From Lachnospiraceae bacterium (GTDB lineage: Bacteria > Bacillota > Clostridia > Lachnospirales > Lachnospiraceae), in contig JAJQHY010000023.1 of the NCBI GenBank assembly GCA_021199495.1, forward strand, positions 1-40,053: a DNA stretch of 40,053 nucleotides, written 5' to 3'. A program made the position numbers and the translations under genes. This document shows positions 34,301 through 40,053 of this stretch, piece by piece; positions within the stretch are counted from its first letter, which is position 1, and each line of letters begins with the position of its first letter. The notes under the pieces were generated by a model that made no database searches, had not been told where the DNA came from, and worked only from the letters and a program-made list of their open reading frames with translations.

Positions 34301-34391
34301 GATTGTACCCGGCGAGCCTGTCAGACATATTGAGACAGTCGCTTATACGAAGGAGCATGACTGGTATAAAGAACGCGCGAACCGAATCTGA
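31305..34391 (+). CDS. Large duplicated protein with four thioredoxin-like modules
   Basis: 1028 residues, two halves (1-515 and 516-1028) with an exact 515-residue period. Each half has module A (GGVWSENTQ at 73-81 and 588-596) and module B (GPWCANSQ at 302-309, GPWCAYSQ at 817-824). In both, a strand ending in LFGG or LLAGPW precedes the motif and a helix then a VDTVY or V.VYVTD strand follows, as in thioredoxin folds. The usual CxxC is absent: A has no cysteine, B only the first (Cys305, Cys820). Other cysteines kept in both halves: DHSGCG (201, 716) and LSC/MSC before PMRKY (354, 869). No signal peptide or membrane helix. AAGGAGG is 7 nt before ATG 31305, so expression may be high. Function unknown; classical disulfide reduction is unlikely. 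Confidence 0.7.
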   Translation: MSNYSSCGEGNYSSDIRINMNREFVYQNFPAIRRENDPVYGVTGSDEVTLEPVNFDTLNYLFMRPGTYMVLFGGVWSENTQSVIGQINFLARRHGVDTVYFFDFSADGTKEGSIKQDITAHEYYTGPDKKEVNPFAVYNYLYGEVVTRHLTNLNNWVEKKNGSGDDITYLNLYRDPVTVPNLTEPFLFIYNKDNTVDHSGCGEQAAVYPIVWAAELGAADENTEQELEEKIFCHIGEGGCTITPYTPGDYLREAYAINGRGHAFKTEDAFKEGEQINLRTINFQVYRWLLQQKGTFIILLAGPWCANSQAAIATVNDYAVANHTCVYVTDSRLDSKHAIDFWKYPRKNELTMSCEPMRKYYMEIWRKYLPGATVMCSMNQRFGRSRKPILEYVNENGETETALSVGIPYCYAYNKDHEGGRGHKNPVLASFHNETMELINTSEKFAYYAPTYQEFKASVYKVFYAYMEDLGCKVEDITIDRTAPIVTGNTVRHVETVAYYKEHDWYQEPEDLKAVNLTKNPAGATTFSSDIDTDMTKEFIYWNYPLMRRENDPVHGVTSAKEVVFQPVDIDTLCYVLMSEGTHMILFGGVWSENTQSVIGRINALALKHGVDTVYLYDFSSDETEYGSIKRDLTEQETYDGPDKRKSNPFAIYNYIYGEIVTRHLKNLNDWAAKKADTKDDITYLNLYQDAMSVPNLTEPFLFIYNKDNTVDHSGCGTQADTYPIVWASEIGGADDNTDQELEDKIFSHIGEEGLKITPYTMEDYFREAFARNERGHSFKTEDAFGPDEKINLCKVNFQVFYWILKQKGSFILQLAGPWCAYSQGSAATMNDFAVANDVRVYMTDIRLDSKHAIDFWKYPRKNELTLSCPPMRKYDIEIWEKYFPGARIATSLNPNMPAYRQRVTIDYVDEEGNEHSVLSVGVPYMLSYNKDHLNAEGKPSPLLATRHDAGELINCSREFVYHEPIYREFRASLFKVFATYEKSLGREAKEPEIDRTAPIVPGEPVRHIETVAYTKEHDWYKERANRI

Positions 34392-34419
34392 ACGGGGACA
34401 TGAACGGAAACGTGAGCGG

Positions 34420-34449
34420 AAACAGGGCTGTTTTGGCAGCCCTGTTTTC
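34420..34449 (+). terminator. Intrinsic terminator after the thioredoxin-like gene
   Basis: AAACAGGGCTG (34420-34430) and CAGCCCTGTTT (34437-34447), loop TTTTGG, T-rich end. Confidence 0.9.
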
Positions 34450-34560
34450 TGATTCTCAAGGAGAAAATATTGTATAAATCGACAAAAACTGCGTACATTT
34501 AAAAAAGTTTTGTGATAAATTCCGGAAAGGCATTGCAACTTTTTTGCAGGTGTAGTAAAA

Positions 34561-34592
34561 TTGACATACTTATGGGAACACATTTTTATAAT
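34561..34592 (+). promoter_or_regulatory. ptsHI promoter with unusual spacing
   Basis: Perfect TTGACA (34561-34566) and perfect TATAAT (34587-34592), but 20 nt apart. TTTTAT at 34584 gives a 17-nt spacer. Either the weaker -10 is used or an activator compensates. Confidence 0.6.
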
Positions 34593-34629
34593 AAGTTCCA
34601 AATGTAAAACGAAATGGAGGAATCACAGA

Positions 34630-34893
34630 ATGAAATCATTTGACTACACCATCAAGGATGAGATTGGCATCCACGCAAGACCCGCAGGCCTGTTAAATAA
34701 GGAGGCTAAAAAATACAGCTCCACCGTTACCGTCGCCCGCAAGGACAATGGAAAGAGCGCGGATGTGAAAAAGCTGATGCAGCTTCTGGCGCTGGGAATC
34801 AAGTGCAACGATACCATTGAGGTTACTGTTGAGGGCGAGGATGAAGAAGCCGCTGCTGTGGCTCTGGAAGAGTTCTTCAAGGCGAATCTGTAA
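34630..34893 (+). CDS. ptsH: HPr phosphocarrier protein of the PTS
   Basis: 87 residues. Receives phosphate from enzyme I and passes it to sugar permeases. His15 lies in the conserved GIHARPAG. The region that holds the regulatory Ser46 in B. subtilis HPr (LKSIMGV after NGK) reads NGKSADVKKLMQLL; the aligned residue is Lys48, after a two-residue insertion. So control by HPr kinase at that serine appears absent (Ser43 is nearby but not aligned). GGAGG is 9 nt before ATG 34630. Confidence 0.95.
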   Translation: MKSFDYTIKDEIGIHARPAGLLNKEAKKYSSTVTVARKDNGKSADVKKLMQLLALGIKCNDTIEVTVEGEDEEAAAVALEEFFKANL

Positions 34894-34922
34894 GAGCCAC
34901 TGATATAAAGAAGGTATTGGGA

Positions 34923-36542
34923 ATGGAAAAAGTAACCGGTCAGAAAATTTTAAACGGCGTTGCCATCGGCAAAATCCTTTACTATGTGAAGGCGGAAGGC
35001 AATGCAGAAAAGCGAATCATTACTGACACTGAGGCCGAGACAGCGCGTTTTGAGGCGGCGAAAGAAACCGCGCAGGAGCAGCTGCAGGCGATTTACGAGA
35101 AAGCCCTTTCAGAGCAGGGAGAGGAGACCGCGCAGTTATTTGAGGTGCATTCCATGCTCCTGGACGATGACGATTATAAGGATTCGATCCTTGCCAAAAT
35201 CAATGATGACAAGGTCAACGCGGAGTACGCGGTGGCAGCCACCGGCGAGGAGTTTGCCGAGATGTTCGCGAGCATGGAGGATGAGTATTTCCAGGCCAGA
35301 AGCGCCGACATCCGCGACATTTCCACCCGCGTGGTGAACGTGCTCTGCGGCGTGCAGGACATGAGCGACTTAAAGGAGCCGTGTATCCTGGTGGCTGAAG
35401 ATCTGGCACCCAGCGAAACCGTGCAGATGGATACGTCCAAGCTGCTGGCTTTTGTCACAAAGGAGGGATCCACCAGCAGCCATACCGCGATTCTGGCCCG
35501 CAACATGGGCATTCCGGCACTGATCAAGGCGCCGATCAATGAGAGCTGGAACGGGAAGCTTGGCATCGTGGACGGTGCCGCGCAGACACTGATCATTGAT
35601 CCCGATGAGGCTACGTTAAAGGAGTATCAGGAAAGGCAGGCCAAAGAGCAGGCCGAGAAGGCTCTGCTTTCAGAATTAAAGGGCAAGGAGACCGTCACCA
35701 AAGCCGGCCGCCATGTGAAGCTGTTTGCGAACATCGGCAGTGTGGCCGATATGGAGGTGGCAAAGAAAAACGACGCCGAGGGCATCGGTTTATTCCGAAG
35801 CGAGTTTCTGTATCTGAATTCCAGCGACTTCCCCACCGAGGAGGAGCAGTTTCAGGCATACAAAGCGGTGGCTGAAGGCATGGAAGGCAAACAGGTCGTG
35901 ATCCGCACGCTGGATCTGGGCGCGGACAAGCAGGTGGAATATTTCAACCTGGGCGACGAGGCGAACCCGGCGCTGGGCTATCGTGCGATCCGTATCTGCT
36001 TAGAGCAGCCGGAGATCTTTAAGACGCAGCTGCGCGCACTTTTACGCGCGAGCGCCTACGGCAATATCGCGATTATGTATCCGATGATTACTTCCGTGGA
36101 GGAAGTGCATGATATTAAGGAAGTCGTGGCCGGTGTGATGGCGGAGCTTGACGCGGAAGGAATCGCGTATAATAAGGATATCAAGCAGGGCATCATGATT
36201 GAGACCCCGGCTTCTGTTCTGATCAGCGATCTGCTGGCGAAGGAAGTGGATTTCTTCAGCATGGGCACCAACGACCTGACCCAGTACACCCTCGCGGTGG
36301 ACCGCCAGAATAATAAGCTGGACCGTTTCTACAAACCGCATCATGAGGCCATCAAGCGCGCGATCAAGATCGTCTGCGACAACGCGCACGCGGCCGGCAT
36401 CTGGGCCGGCATCTGCGGCGAGCTGGGTGCGGATCCGGAGATGACCGAGTATTTCCTGCAGTGCGGCGTGGATGAACTGTCTGTAGCGAGCGGCATGATT
36501 TTACCGCTGCGCAAGCTGATCAGGGAGTCTGAGATCGGCTGA
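34923..36542 (+). CDS. ptsI: PTS enzyme I (phosphoenolpyruvate-protein phosphotransferase)
   Basis: 539 residues, normal size is about 570. Takes phosphate from PEP and gives it to HPr. The phospho-His is His187 in GSTSSHTAILARN; LFRSEFLYL and the PEP-site region TNDLTQYTLAVDR, with catalytic Cys in ICGELGAD, are intact. The start is ATG 34923 with AAGG upstream; TTG 34917 in frame is less likely. It begins 29 nt after ptsH and shares its promoter. Confidence 0.97.
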   Translation: MEKVTGQKILNGVAIGKILYYVKAEGNAEKRIITDTEAETARFEAAKETAQEQLQAIYEKALSEQGEETAQLFEVHSMLLDDDDYKDSILAKINDDKVNAEYAVAATGEEFAEMFASMEDEYFQARSADIRDISTRVVNVLCGVQDMSDLKEPCILVAEDLAPSETVQMDTSKLLAFVTKEGSTSSHTAILARNMGIPALIKAPINESWNGKLGIVDGAAQTLIIDPDEATLKEYQERQAKEQAEKALLSELKGKETVTKAGRHVKLFANIGSVADMEVAKKNDAEGIGLFRSEFLYLNSSDFPTEEEQFQAYKAVAEGMEGKQVVIRTLDLGADKQVEYFNLGDEANPALGYRAIRICLEQPEIFKTQLRALLRASAYGNIAIMYPMITSVEEVHDIKEVVAGVMAELDAEGIAYNKDIKQGIMIETPASVLISDLLAKEVDFFSMGTNDLTQYTLAVDRQNNKLDRFYKPHHEAIKRAIKIVCDNAHAAGIWAGICGELGADPEMTEYFLQCGVDELSVASGMILPLRKLIRESEIG

Positions 36543-36582
36543 GACGATATTCCGTTCGGTGAATGACAGATACGATACATTG

Positions 36583-36611
36583 ACGGGCTTCAGTGCTGTA
36601 CTGAAGCCCGT
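36583..36611 (+). terminator. Strong hairpin after ptsI
   Basis: ACGGGCTTCAGT (36583-36594) and ACTGAAGCCCGT (36600-36611), 12 perfect pairs, 5-nt loop. Only two T follow, then a CGCA-type simple repeat, so termination may be partial. Confidence 0.65.
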
Positions 36612-36636
36612 TCGCACGCACGCACACACGCACGCA
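36612..36636. repeat. CGCA/CACA microsatellite
   Basis: A run of alternating purine and pyrimidine built on CGCACGCACGCACACACG directly after the ptsI hairpin. Such tracts favour slippage and Z-DNA. Confidence 0.7.
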
Positions 36637-36702
36637 TTGAACACTTCCCTGAAGGGACGCCTTCGGTGTAGTGAAGTGGAGCCTTTGGCGAAAGGAGAAA
36701 AA

Positions 36703-37077
36703 ATGCACGAACGCGAGAAACTCTGGGCACGGGAGCTGTGCCGCTGTGCGGGGCAGGACGAGGCTTTTTTTGCAGATTTCTGGGATCGCCTCAGTGCCGA
36801 TGAGGAAGTGATGGCGGAATTTTCTTATTATCTGGAGCATCAGAATTTTCTGTGCAGTGCGAACGTGGACGGTTACACCGTGGTGGATATCATGGTCTGG
36901 CAGATGGATCATTTTAAAGCCCAGATGGATCGCGGCAAATACGCCATGCGCGAGAACGGGGATACCATGCTTCTGATGGCCTTTGATACCTTTCTCAAAA
37001 TGAAGCGGAATAAGGAACCTTACCTGTTAAAGCTTCAGGGTGAGACCGGGACAGATTACCCGGGAAAGACTTTTTAA
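36703..37077 (+). CDS. Conserved protein of unknown function
   Basis: 124 residues, not recognised. The ATG at 36703 has AAGGAG 5 nt upstream; codons back to 36559 run through the ptsI hairpin and microsatellite and are unlikely to be used. Mostly helical and acidic, with paired Cys near the start (CRCAG) and a conserved-looking block EHQNFLCSANVDGYTVVDIMVWQMDHFKAQMDR. No membrane helix or signal. It ends 15 nt before the DUF362 gene start, with a shared transcript likely. Confidence 0.65.
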   Translation: MHEREKLWARELCRCAGQDEAFFADFWDRLSADEEVMAEFSYYLEHQNFLCSANVDGYTVVDIMVWQMDHFKAQMDRGKYAMRENGDTMLLMAFDTFLKMKRNKEPYLLKLQGETGTDYPGKTF

Positions 37078-37092
37078 ACGGAGGTAATGAAT

Positions 37093-38100
37093 ATGTCTGA
37101 AAAAATCATGCCTGGCACGGGCGGTGAACACTATATCCCTTATGAGGAGCGCACCGGGGAGCAGTCGGTCGTTTATTTTACAAGAGATTTATCTGCGGAA
37201 GGATTACGGAAAATTTATGAGAGGATTAACGCCGGCCTGACGGGCAAAGTTGCGATTAAGCTCCACACGGGTGAGCAGTACGGCCCCAATATCATTCCAC
37301 GCCCCTGGGTGCAGAATCTGATTGAGACGGATCTGCCGGACGCGACGATTGTGGAGACCAACACTTATTATGAAGGCGACCGCTATACGACAGAAAAGCA
37401 CAGAAAGACGCTTGAAGTGAACGGCTGGACCTTCTGCCCGGTGGATATTCTGGATGAGGACGGCACAGCCATGCTGCCGGTGAAGGGCGGCAAGTGGTTT
37501 ACGGAAATGTCCGTAGGGAAAAACCTTTTAAACTATGACTCTCTTTTTGTACTGACCCATTTCAAGGGACACACACAGGGCGGTTTCGGCGGAAGCGGCA
37601 AAAATATCGGCATCGGCTGCGCGGATGGCCGCATCGGGAAGGCCATGATTCACACTACGCCCGGCTCCGACGATATGTGGGATATCAAAAAGGAAGAGTT
37701 CATGGAGCGGATGACGGAGTCCGCCAAGTCGGTGGTGGATTATTTCGGAGAGCATATCGCGTATGTCAATGTCCTGCGGAATATGTCGGTTTCGTGCGAC
37801 TGTGAAGGAACCGAAGCTATGCCTGTCGTGACACCGAATATCGGCATTGTGGCGTCGCTGGATATCCTGGCGGCAGATCAGGCTTCGGTGGACCTGGTCT
37901 ACGCTTTGAAGGACGAGGACCATAAAGACCTCGTGGAGCGCATGGAGAGCCGCCATGGTCTGCGTCAGTTGACCTATATGAAGGAGCTTAAGATGGGCAA
38001 TGACCGCTACACGCTGATTGATATCGATCATGAGGACGAGGTGATTTCGCCTGCGGACGCGGTGGAGGGTGTGAAGCCGTTTATCCGGATGAAGGCGTAA
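37093..38100 (+). CDS. DUF362 domain protein
   Basis: 335 residues. DUF362 features seen: VAIKLHTGEQYGPNIIPRPWV, then THFKGHTQGGFGGSGKNIGIGCADGRIGKAMIH and CDCEGTEAMPVVTPNIGIVASLDILAADQASVD. Many DUF362 proteins carry an added ferredoxin domain; this one does not. Activity unknown. GGAGG lies 8 nt before ATG 37093; ATG 37087 would be only 2 nt from it. The 3' end is repeated just downstream (38109-38146). Confidence 0.8.
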   Translation: MSEKIMPGTGGEHYIPYEERTGEQSVVYFTRDLSAEGLRKIYERINAGLTGKVAIKLHTGEQYGPNIIPRPWVQNLIETDLPDATIVETNTYYEGDRYTTEKHRKTLEVNGWTFCPVDILDEDGTAMLPVKGGKWFTEMSVGKNLLNYDSLFVLTHFKGHTQGGFGGSGKNIGIGCADGRIGKAMIHTTPGSDDMWDIKKEEFMERMTESAKSVVDYFGEHIAYVNVLRNMSVSCDCEGTEAMPVVTPNIGIVASLDILAADQASVDLVYALKDEDHKDLVERMESRHGLRQLTYMKELKMGNDRYTLIDIDHEDEVISPADAVEGVKPFIRMKA

Positions 38101-38146
38101 AAGCAACAGGGTGAGAAGTCGTTTATCCGCCTGAGAGCGTGAAAGC
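38067..38146 (+). repeat. Imperfect tandem copy of the DUF362 gene end
   Basis: 38067-38104 (last codons and stop) and 38109-38146 match at 31 of 38 positions, including GTTTATCCG in both. The second copy is out of use. It looks like an old local duplication. Confidence 0.6.
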
Positions 38147-38210
38147 GGCATGATGTAAAAAGAAATGAGCTGTGAGATCACAGGGTGCGGCTGCGCCCGG
38201 ACAGAGAAAG

Positions 38211-38237
38211 GGCCGGACCCCGCAGGGGAGTCCGGCC
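38211..38237 (-). terminator. Terminator of the degV operon
   Basis: GGCCGGAC (38211-38218) pairs with GTCCGGCC (38230-38237), extended by CCC/GGG with one bulge. On the - strand it is followed by CTTTCTCT. Confidence 0.6.
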
Positions 38238-38253
38238 TGATCATTATAACACG

Positions 38254-38457
38254 TTAGATTTTTTCTTCCAGCACGTCAAAAGCCTGCCCCTTCGCCCAGG
38301 GGCTGCCAACATCGCAGCGCCCCAGGTGGTAGAGTCTCTCTGCCTGGCCTTCAGGGACGTCATCCGCCGCGTTGATCTTTAAACGGCTTTCGCCTCGTTT
38401 GGTGAAGTCGTCCAGAATATTCAGAATATCCTCAATTTCCTTTTCAGTCGGATCCAT
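38254..38457 (-). CDS. Small conserved protein of unknown function
   Basis: 67 residues, acidic N-terminal half (MDPTEKEIEDILNILDDF), then a C-terminal block YHLGRCDVGSPWAKGQAFDVL that looks conserved, with one Cys. AGGAGG is 5 nt before the ATG, so it is very likely translated. It starts 19 nt after degV on the same strand and ends at the operon terminator, so it is the second gene of that operon. No function inferred. Confidence 0.7.
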   Translation of the reverse strand: MDPTEKEIEDILNILDDFTKRGESRLKINAADDVPEGQAERLYHLGRCDVGSPWAKGQAFDVLEEKI

Positions 38458-38476
38458 GAGCGCCTCCTTGAGCGGT

Positions 38477-39370
38477 TCATACCTTTTTCATGACACCTAA
38501 GCCGAGCGGATATGGTCCGTTATGCACACCGATGGTCGCACCGATCTGGTAAACTTCCACGTTCGCGGTGGCCTCTTTGCTTTTCAGATAGGTCTCCACC
38601 ATGATTTTGAGCGCCTGTCCTTCCTGCGCATCATAGCCATAACCGACGGAAAAATCATAATCGCTCAGGTTCAGATTGCCATCCTTTGCGTAGGAGTCCA
38701 GCAGGTCAATGATCTTTCTGGTCGCTTTTGTCCGGTTCCTGCAGACGCCGGCAGCTTCCAGTTCCCCATCCTTAAAGACAATCATGGGCTGAAGCTTCAG
38801 CACACTCCCGGCAATCCCGACAGCCTTGCCGATTCTGCCGCCGTGAATCAGGTACTCCAGATCCGCTACCGTATAAAAAATTCTGGAGGTATTTTTGATT
38901 TCAATCAGCTTCTGCGCGGCTTCATGAACCTCGAGGCCTCTGTCACGCAGTCGAATCGCCTGCTTTAAGAACAGGCCTTCTGCCACGGTTGCCTGTTCAC
39001 TGTCCAGGACTACCACTGTCGCGCCTTCGTGTTCATCCCTTACAATCTCCGCCGCAGCCACCGCAGACTGGAATGCACTGCTCATATGAGAGGTAAAGGT
39101 AATGCAGAGCACTGTTTTGCCGTCATTGACCAGAGGCTCCATATAATCTACATAATCCTGCACGGATGGAAGCGAGGTTTTGGGGTATATCCCCGTGTTT
39201 TCCACCATTTTATCATACATATCGCGTACGGCGAAATCAATTTCTTCCCTTTCATATTTTTCCCCGTCAAAGGAAACATAAAAAGGTACAATTGCCACAT
39301 CCTGTTTTTCACAGACTGACCTTGGAATATCACACGCGCTGTCACATATAATTTCAAATTGTCTTGCCAT
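38477..39370 (-). CDS. DegV family fatty-acid-binding protein
   Basis: 297 residues. DegV/FakB proteins bind one fatty acid and present it to a FakA kinase for phosphorylation before use in phospholipids. Visible: IICDSACDIPRSVCEKQDVAIVPFYV at the start, KTSLPSVQDYVDYM, TFTSHMSSAFQSA and DLEYLIHGGRIGKA, all typical. No fakA lies in the window. GGGAGAG precedes the ATG at 39370. A palindrome near the promoter may be an operator. Confidence 0.92.
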   Translation of the reverse strand: MARQFEIICDSACDIPRSVCEKQDVAIVPFYVSFDGEKYEREEIDFAVRDMYDKMVENTGIYPKTSLPSVQDYVDYMEPLVNDGKTVLCITFTSHMSSAFQSAVAAAEIVRDEHEGATVVVLDSEQATVAEGLFLKQAIRLRDRGLEVHEAAQKLIEIKNTSRIFYTVADLEYLIHGGRIGKAVGIAGSVLKLQPMIVFKDGELEAAGVCRNRTKATRKIIDLLDSYAKDGNLNLSDYDFSVGYGYDAQEGQALKIMVETYLKSKEATANVEVYQIGATIGVHNGPYPLGLGVMKKV

Positions 39371-39415
39371 TTTTACTCTCTCCCGGTCCGTGTTCTCGTT
39401 TTTTTAAACCGTAAA

Positions 39416-39434
39416 TGTGGTTTTCAAAACCATG
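39416..39434. promoter_or_regulatory. Palindrome at the degV transcription start
   Basis: TGGTTTT and AAAACCA form an interrupted palindrome just downstream of the degV -10 box. The position suits a repressor site, but no regulator can be named. Confidence 0.35.
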
Positions 39435-39437
39435 TTT

Positions 39438-39466
39438 AGTATAAGCCAGACTCCGTATGATTTCAA
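39438..39466 (-). promoter_or_regulatory. Sigma-A promoter of the degV operon
   Basis: On the - strand, TTGAAA (39466-39461), 17-nt spacer, TATACT (39443-39438). Confidence 0.75.
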
Positions 39467-39488
39467 CCCTGTTTTTGTGAAAAATCCA

Positions 39489-39610
39489 AAAACTTTCTAA
39501 CTGTGCGGTTGCGCAAGCAGACGCAAAAGTGCGTAAGCGTAAATTTTGCGAATGTGGAGGTCAGGTTGGATGCTCTATAGAGCATCCAACCGCACAGTTG
39601 TAAAACTTTC
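39489..39610. mobile_element. MITE-like palindromic element with direct flanking repeats
   Basis: Inverted arms of 13 bp, AACTGTGCGGTTG (39499-39511) and CAACCGCACAGTT (39587-39599), bound an element of about 104 bp. It is flanked by 9-bp direct repeats AAAACTTTC (39489-39497 and 39602-39610), like a target-site duplication. Inside are a perfect 28-bp palindrome (39564-39591), TTGCGCAA at 39509-39516 and CGCAAAA/TTTTGCG (39522-39528/39544-39550). There is no gene in it, so it would be non-autonomous. Confidence 0.55.
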
Positions 39611-39669
39611 CGTCATACGGTGGCTAATTGGCAGTTTGGGGCGATATATCGTCCGAATCCTTCCTGATA

Positions 39670-39698
39670 TTGTGCTAAAATCAGGGGAATGATATACA
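39670..39698 (+). promoter_or_regulatory. Probable promoter of the XRE gene
   Basis: TTGTGC (39670-39675), 17-nt spacer, TATACA (39693-39698). A palindrome GTAACTGTTAC at 39715-39725, just downstream, could be an autoregulatory operator. Confidence 0.45.
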
Positions 39699-39812
39699 GT
39701 CCTGAAACTGCCCGGTAACTGTTACGCCCGGTGGAAGGACTGAAAAAAATAACTGTCATGTTCCGGCGGCTGCAAAGTTTTATTGAAATCCAGCCGCCAG
39801 GGAGGTATGCGC

Positions 39813-40028
39813 ATGTGCCTGCACACAAAATTACTGAATATCCGGGAGAGTCACTTCTGGACCATCAGCTACGTATCACAATGTACCCATATTTCAGTTT
39901 CCTCCATCAGCGCCTACGAGCAGGGCCGCTATCTGCCTACCCTGACCAATCTCTGCATCCTGGCCGATTTTTACGGCGTGAGCACGGATTATCTGCTGGG
40001 GCGGGAGGGCGCGCCGCGGGGAAAGTAA
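39813..40028 (+). CDS. Small XRE-family helix-turn-helix regulator
   Basis: 71 residues, a single Cro/C1-type HTH: ISVSSISAYEQGRYLPTLTNLCILADFYGVSTDYLLGRE is the helix 3-5 region. The first half is diverged from the usual RxxxGLTQ pattern. ATG 39813 is 7 nt after GGAGG; ATG 39807 is too close to it. No partner toxin or other gene is visible before the window ends 25 nt later, so its target is unknown; autoregulation is likely. Confidence 0.8.
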   Translation: MCLHTKLLNIRESHFWTISYVSQCTHISVSSISAYEQGRYLPTLTNLCILADFYGVSTDYLLGREGAPRGK

Positions 40029-40053
40029 GAGAGAAAAATGCAGTGAATGCAGT

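Noticed and set aside
36612-36636. CRISPR-like short repeats
   Set aside because: Units are 4 nt long with no spacers; a plain microsatellite.
39029-39319. 96-codon + strand frame opposite degV
   Set aside because: Antisense shadow; degV motifs on the - strand are complete and there is no ribosome site for this frame.

Overview
The window is a stretch of a spore-forming, single-membrane Firmicute chromosome, most likely a gut-type member of the Lachnospiraceae. The evidence is the sporulation genes yabP, yabQ and spoIIE in the Bacillus/Clostridium order, a secretin-free Tad pilus locus of the clostridial type (DUF5702 and DUF6382-FHA genes), a CotS-like kinase, strong AGGAGG ribosome sites, and a moderately GC-rich, dense gene layout. 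Nearly everything is on the + strand; the exceptions are a DUF2508 gene (2780-3010) and a degV operon (38254-39370). No rRNA, tRNA, CRISPR array or intact insertion sequence was seen.

Layout. 1-2727: a structured upstream region, then a large TPR protein whose C-terminus looks like an AAA+ domain without a P-loop. 3222-12685: a Tad/Flp pilus operon behind one clear sigma-A promoter: TadZ-like, TadA ATPase, TadB, TadC (with an inserted Ig-like domain), Flp pilin (a 57-codon gene), DUF5702 protein, TadE-like protein with a Cys/His repeat tail, TadV prepilin peptidase, a second TadE-like protein, and a DUF6382-FHA protein. Many of these genes overlap by 4 nt. 12815-15338: CCA-adding enzyme and a CotS-like kinase. 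15413-22468: the conserved block hup - rqcP - yabP - yabQ - divIC - spoIIE - tilS - hpt - ftsH, in Bacillus subtilis order. Its spoIIE is short and lacks the membrane domain, but sits behind what looks like a Spo0A-activated promoter. 22801-30869: a GH13 amylase-family enzyme, a heparinase II/III-like protein and a heterodimeric ABC exporter. 31305-34391: a 1028-residue protein made of two 515-residue halves, each with two thioredoxin-like modules, behind a structured leader. 34630-36542: ptsH-ptsI. 36703-38100: a small unknown gene and a DUF362 protein. 38211-39466: degV operon on the - strand. 39489-39610: a MITE-like palindromic element. 39813-40028: a small XRE regulator.

How it fits together. 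The Tad block encodes a complete inner-membrane pilus machine (ATPase, two platform proteins, pilin, prepilin peptidase, minor pilin-like proteins), with lineage-specific surface domains and a phosphopeptide-binding FHA subunit. The hup-ftsH block combines tRNA repair, ribosome rescue, division and compartment-specific sporulation signalling. ptsH-ptsI supply the general PTS phosphorelay, with an HPr that lacks the usual regulatory serine. The least explained item is the duplicated thioredoxin-like protein with its leader RNA; it is the best candidate here for undescribed biology.
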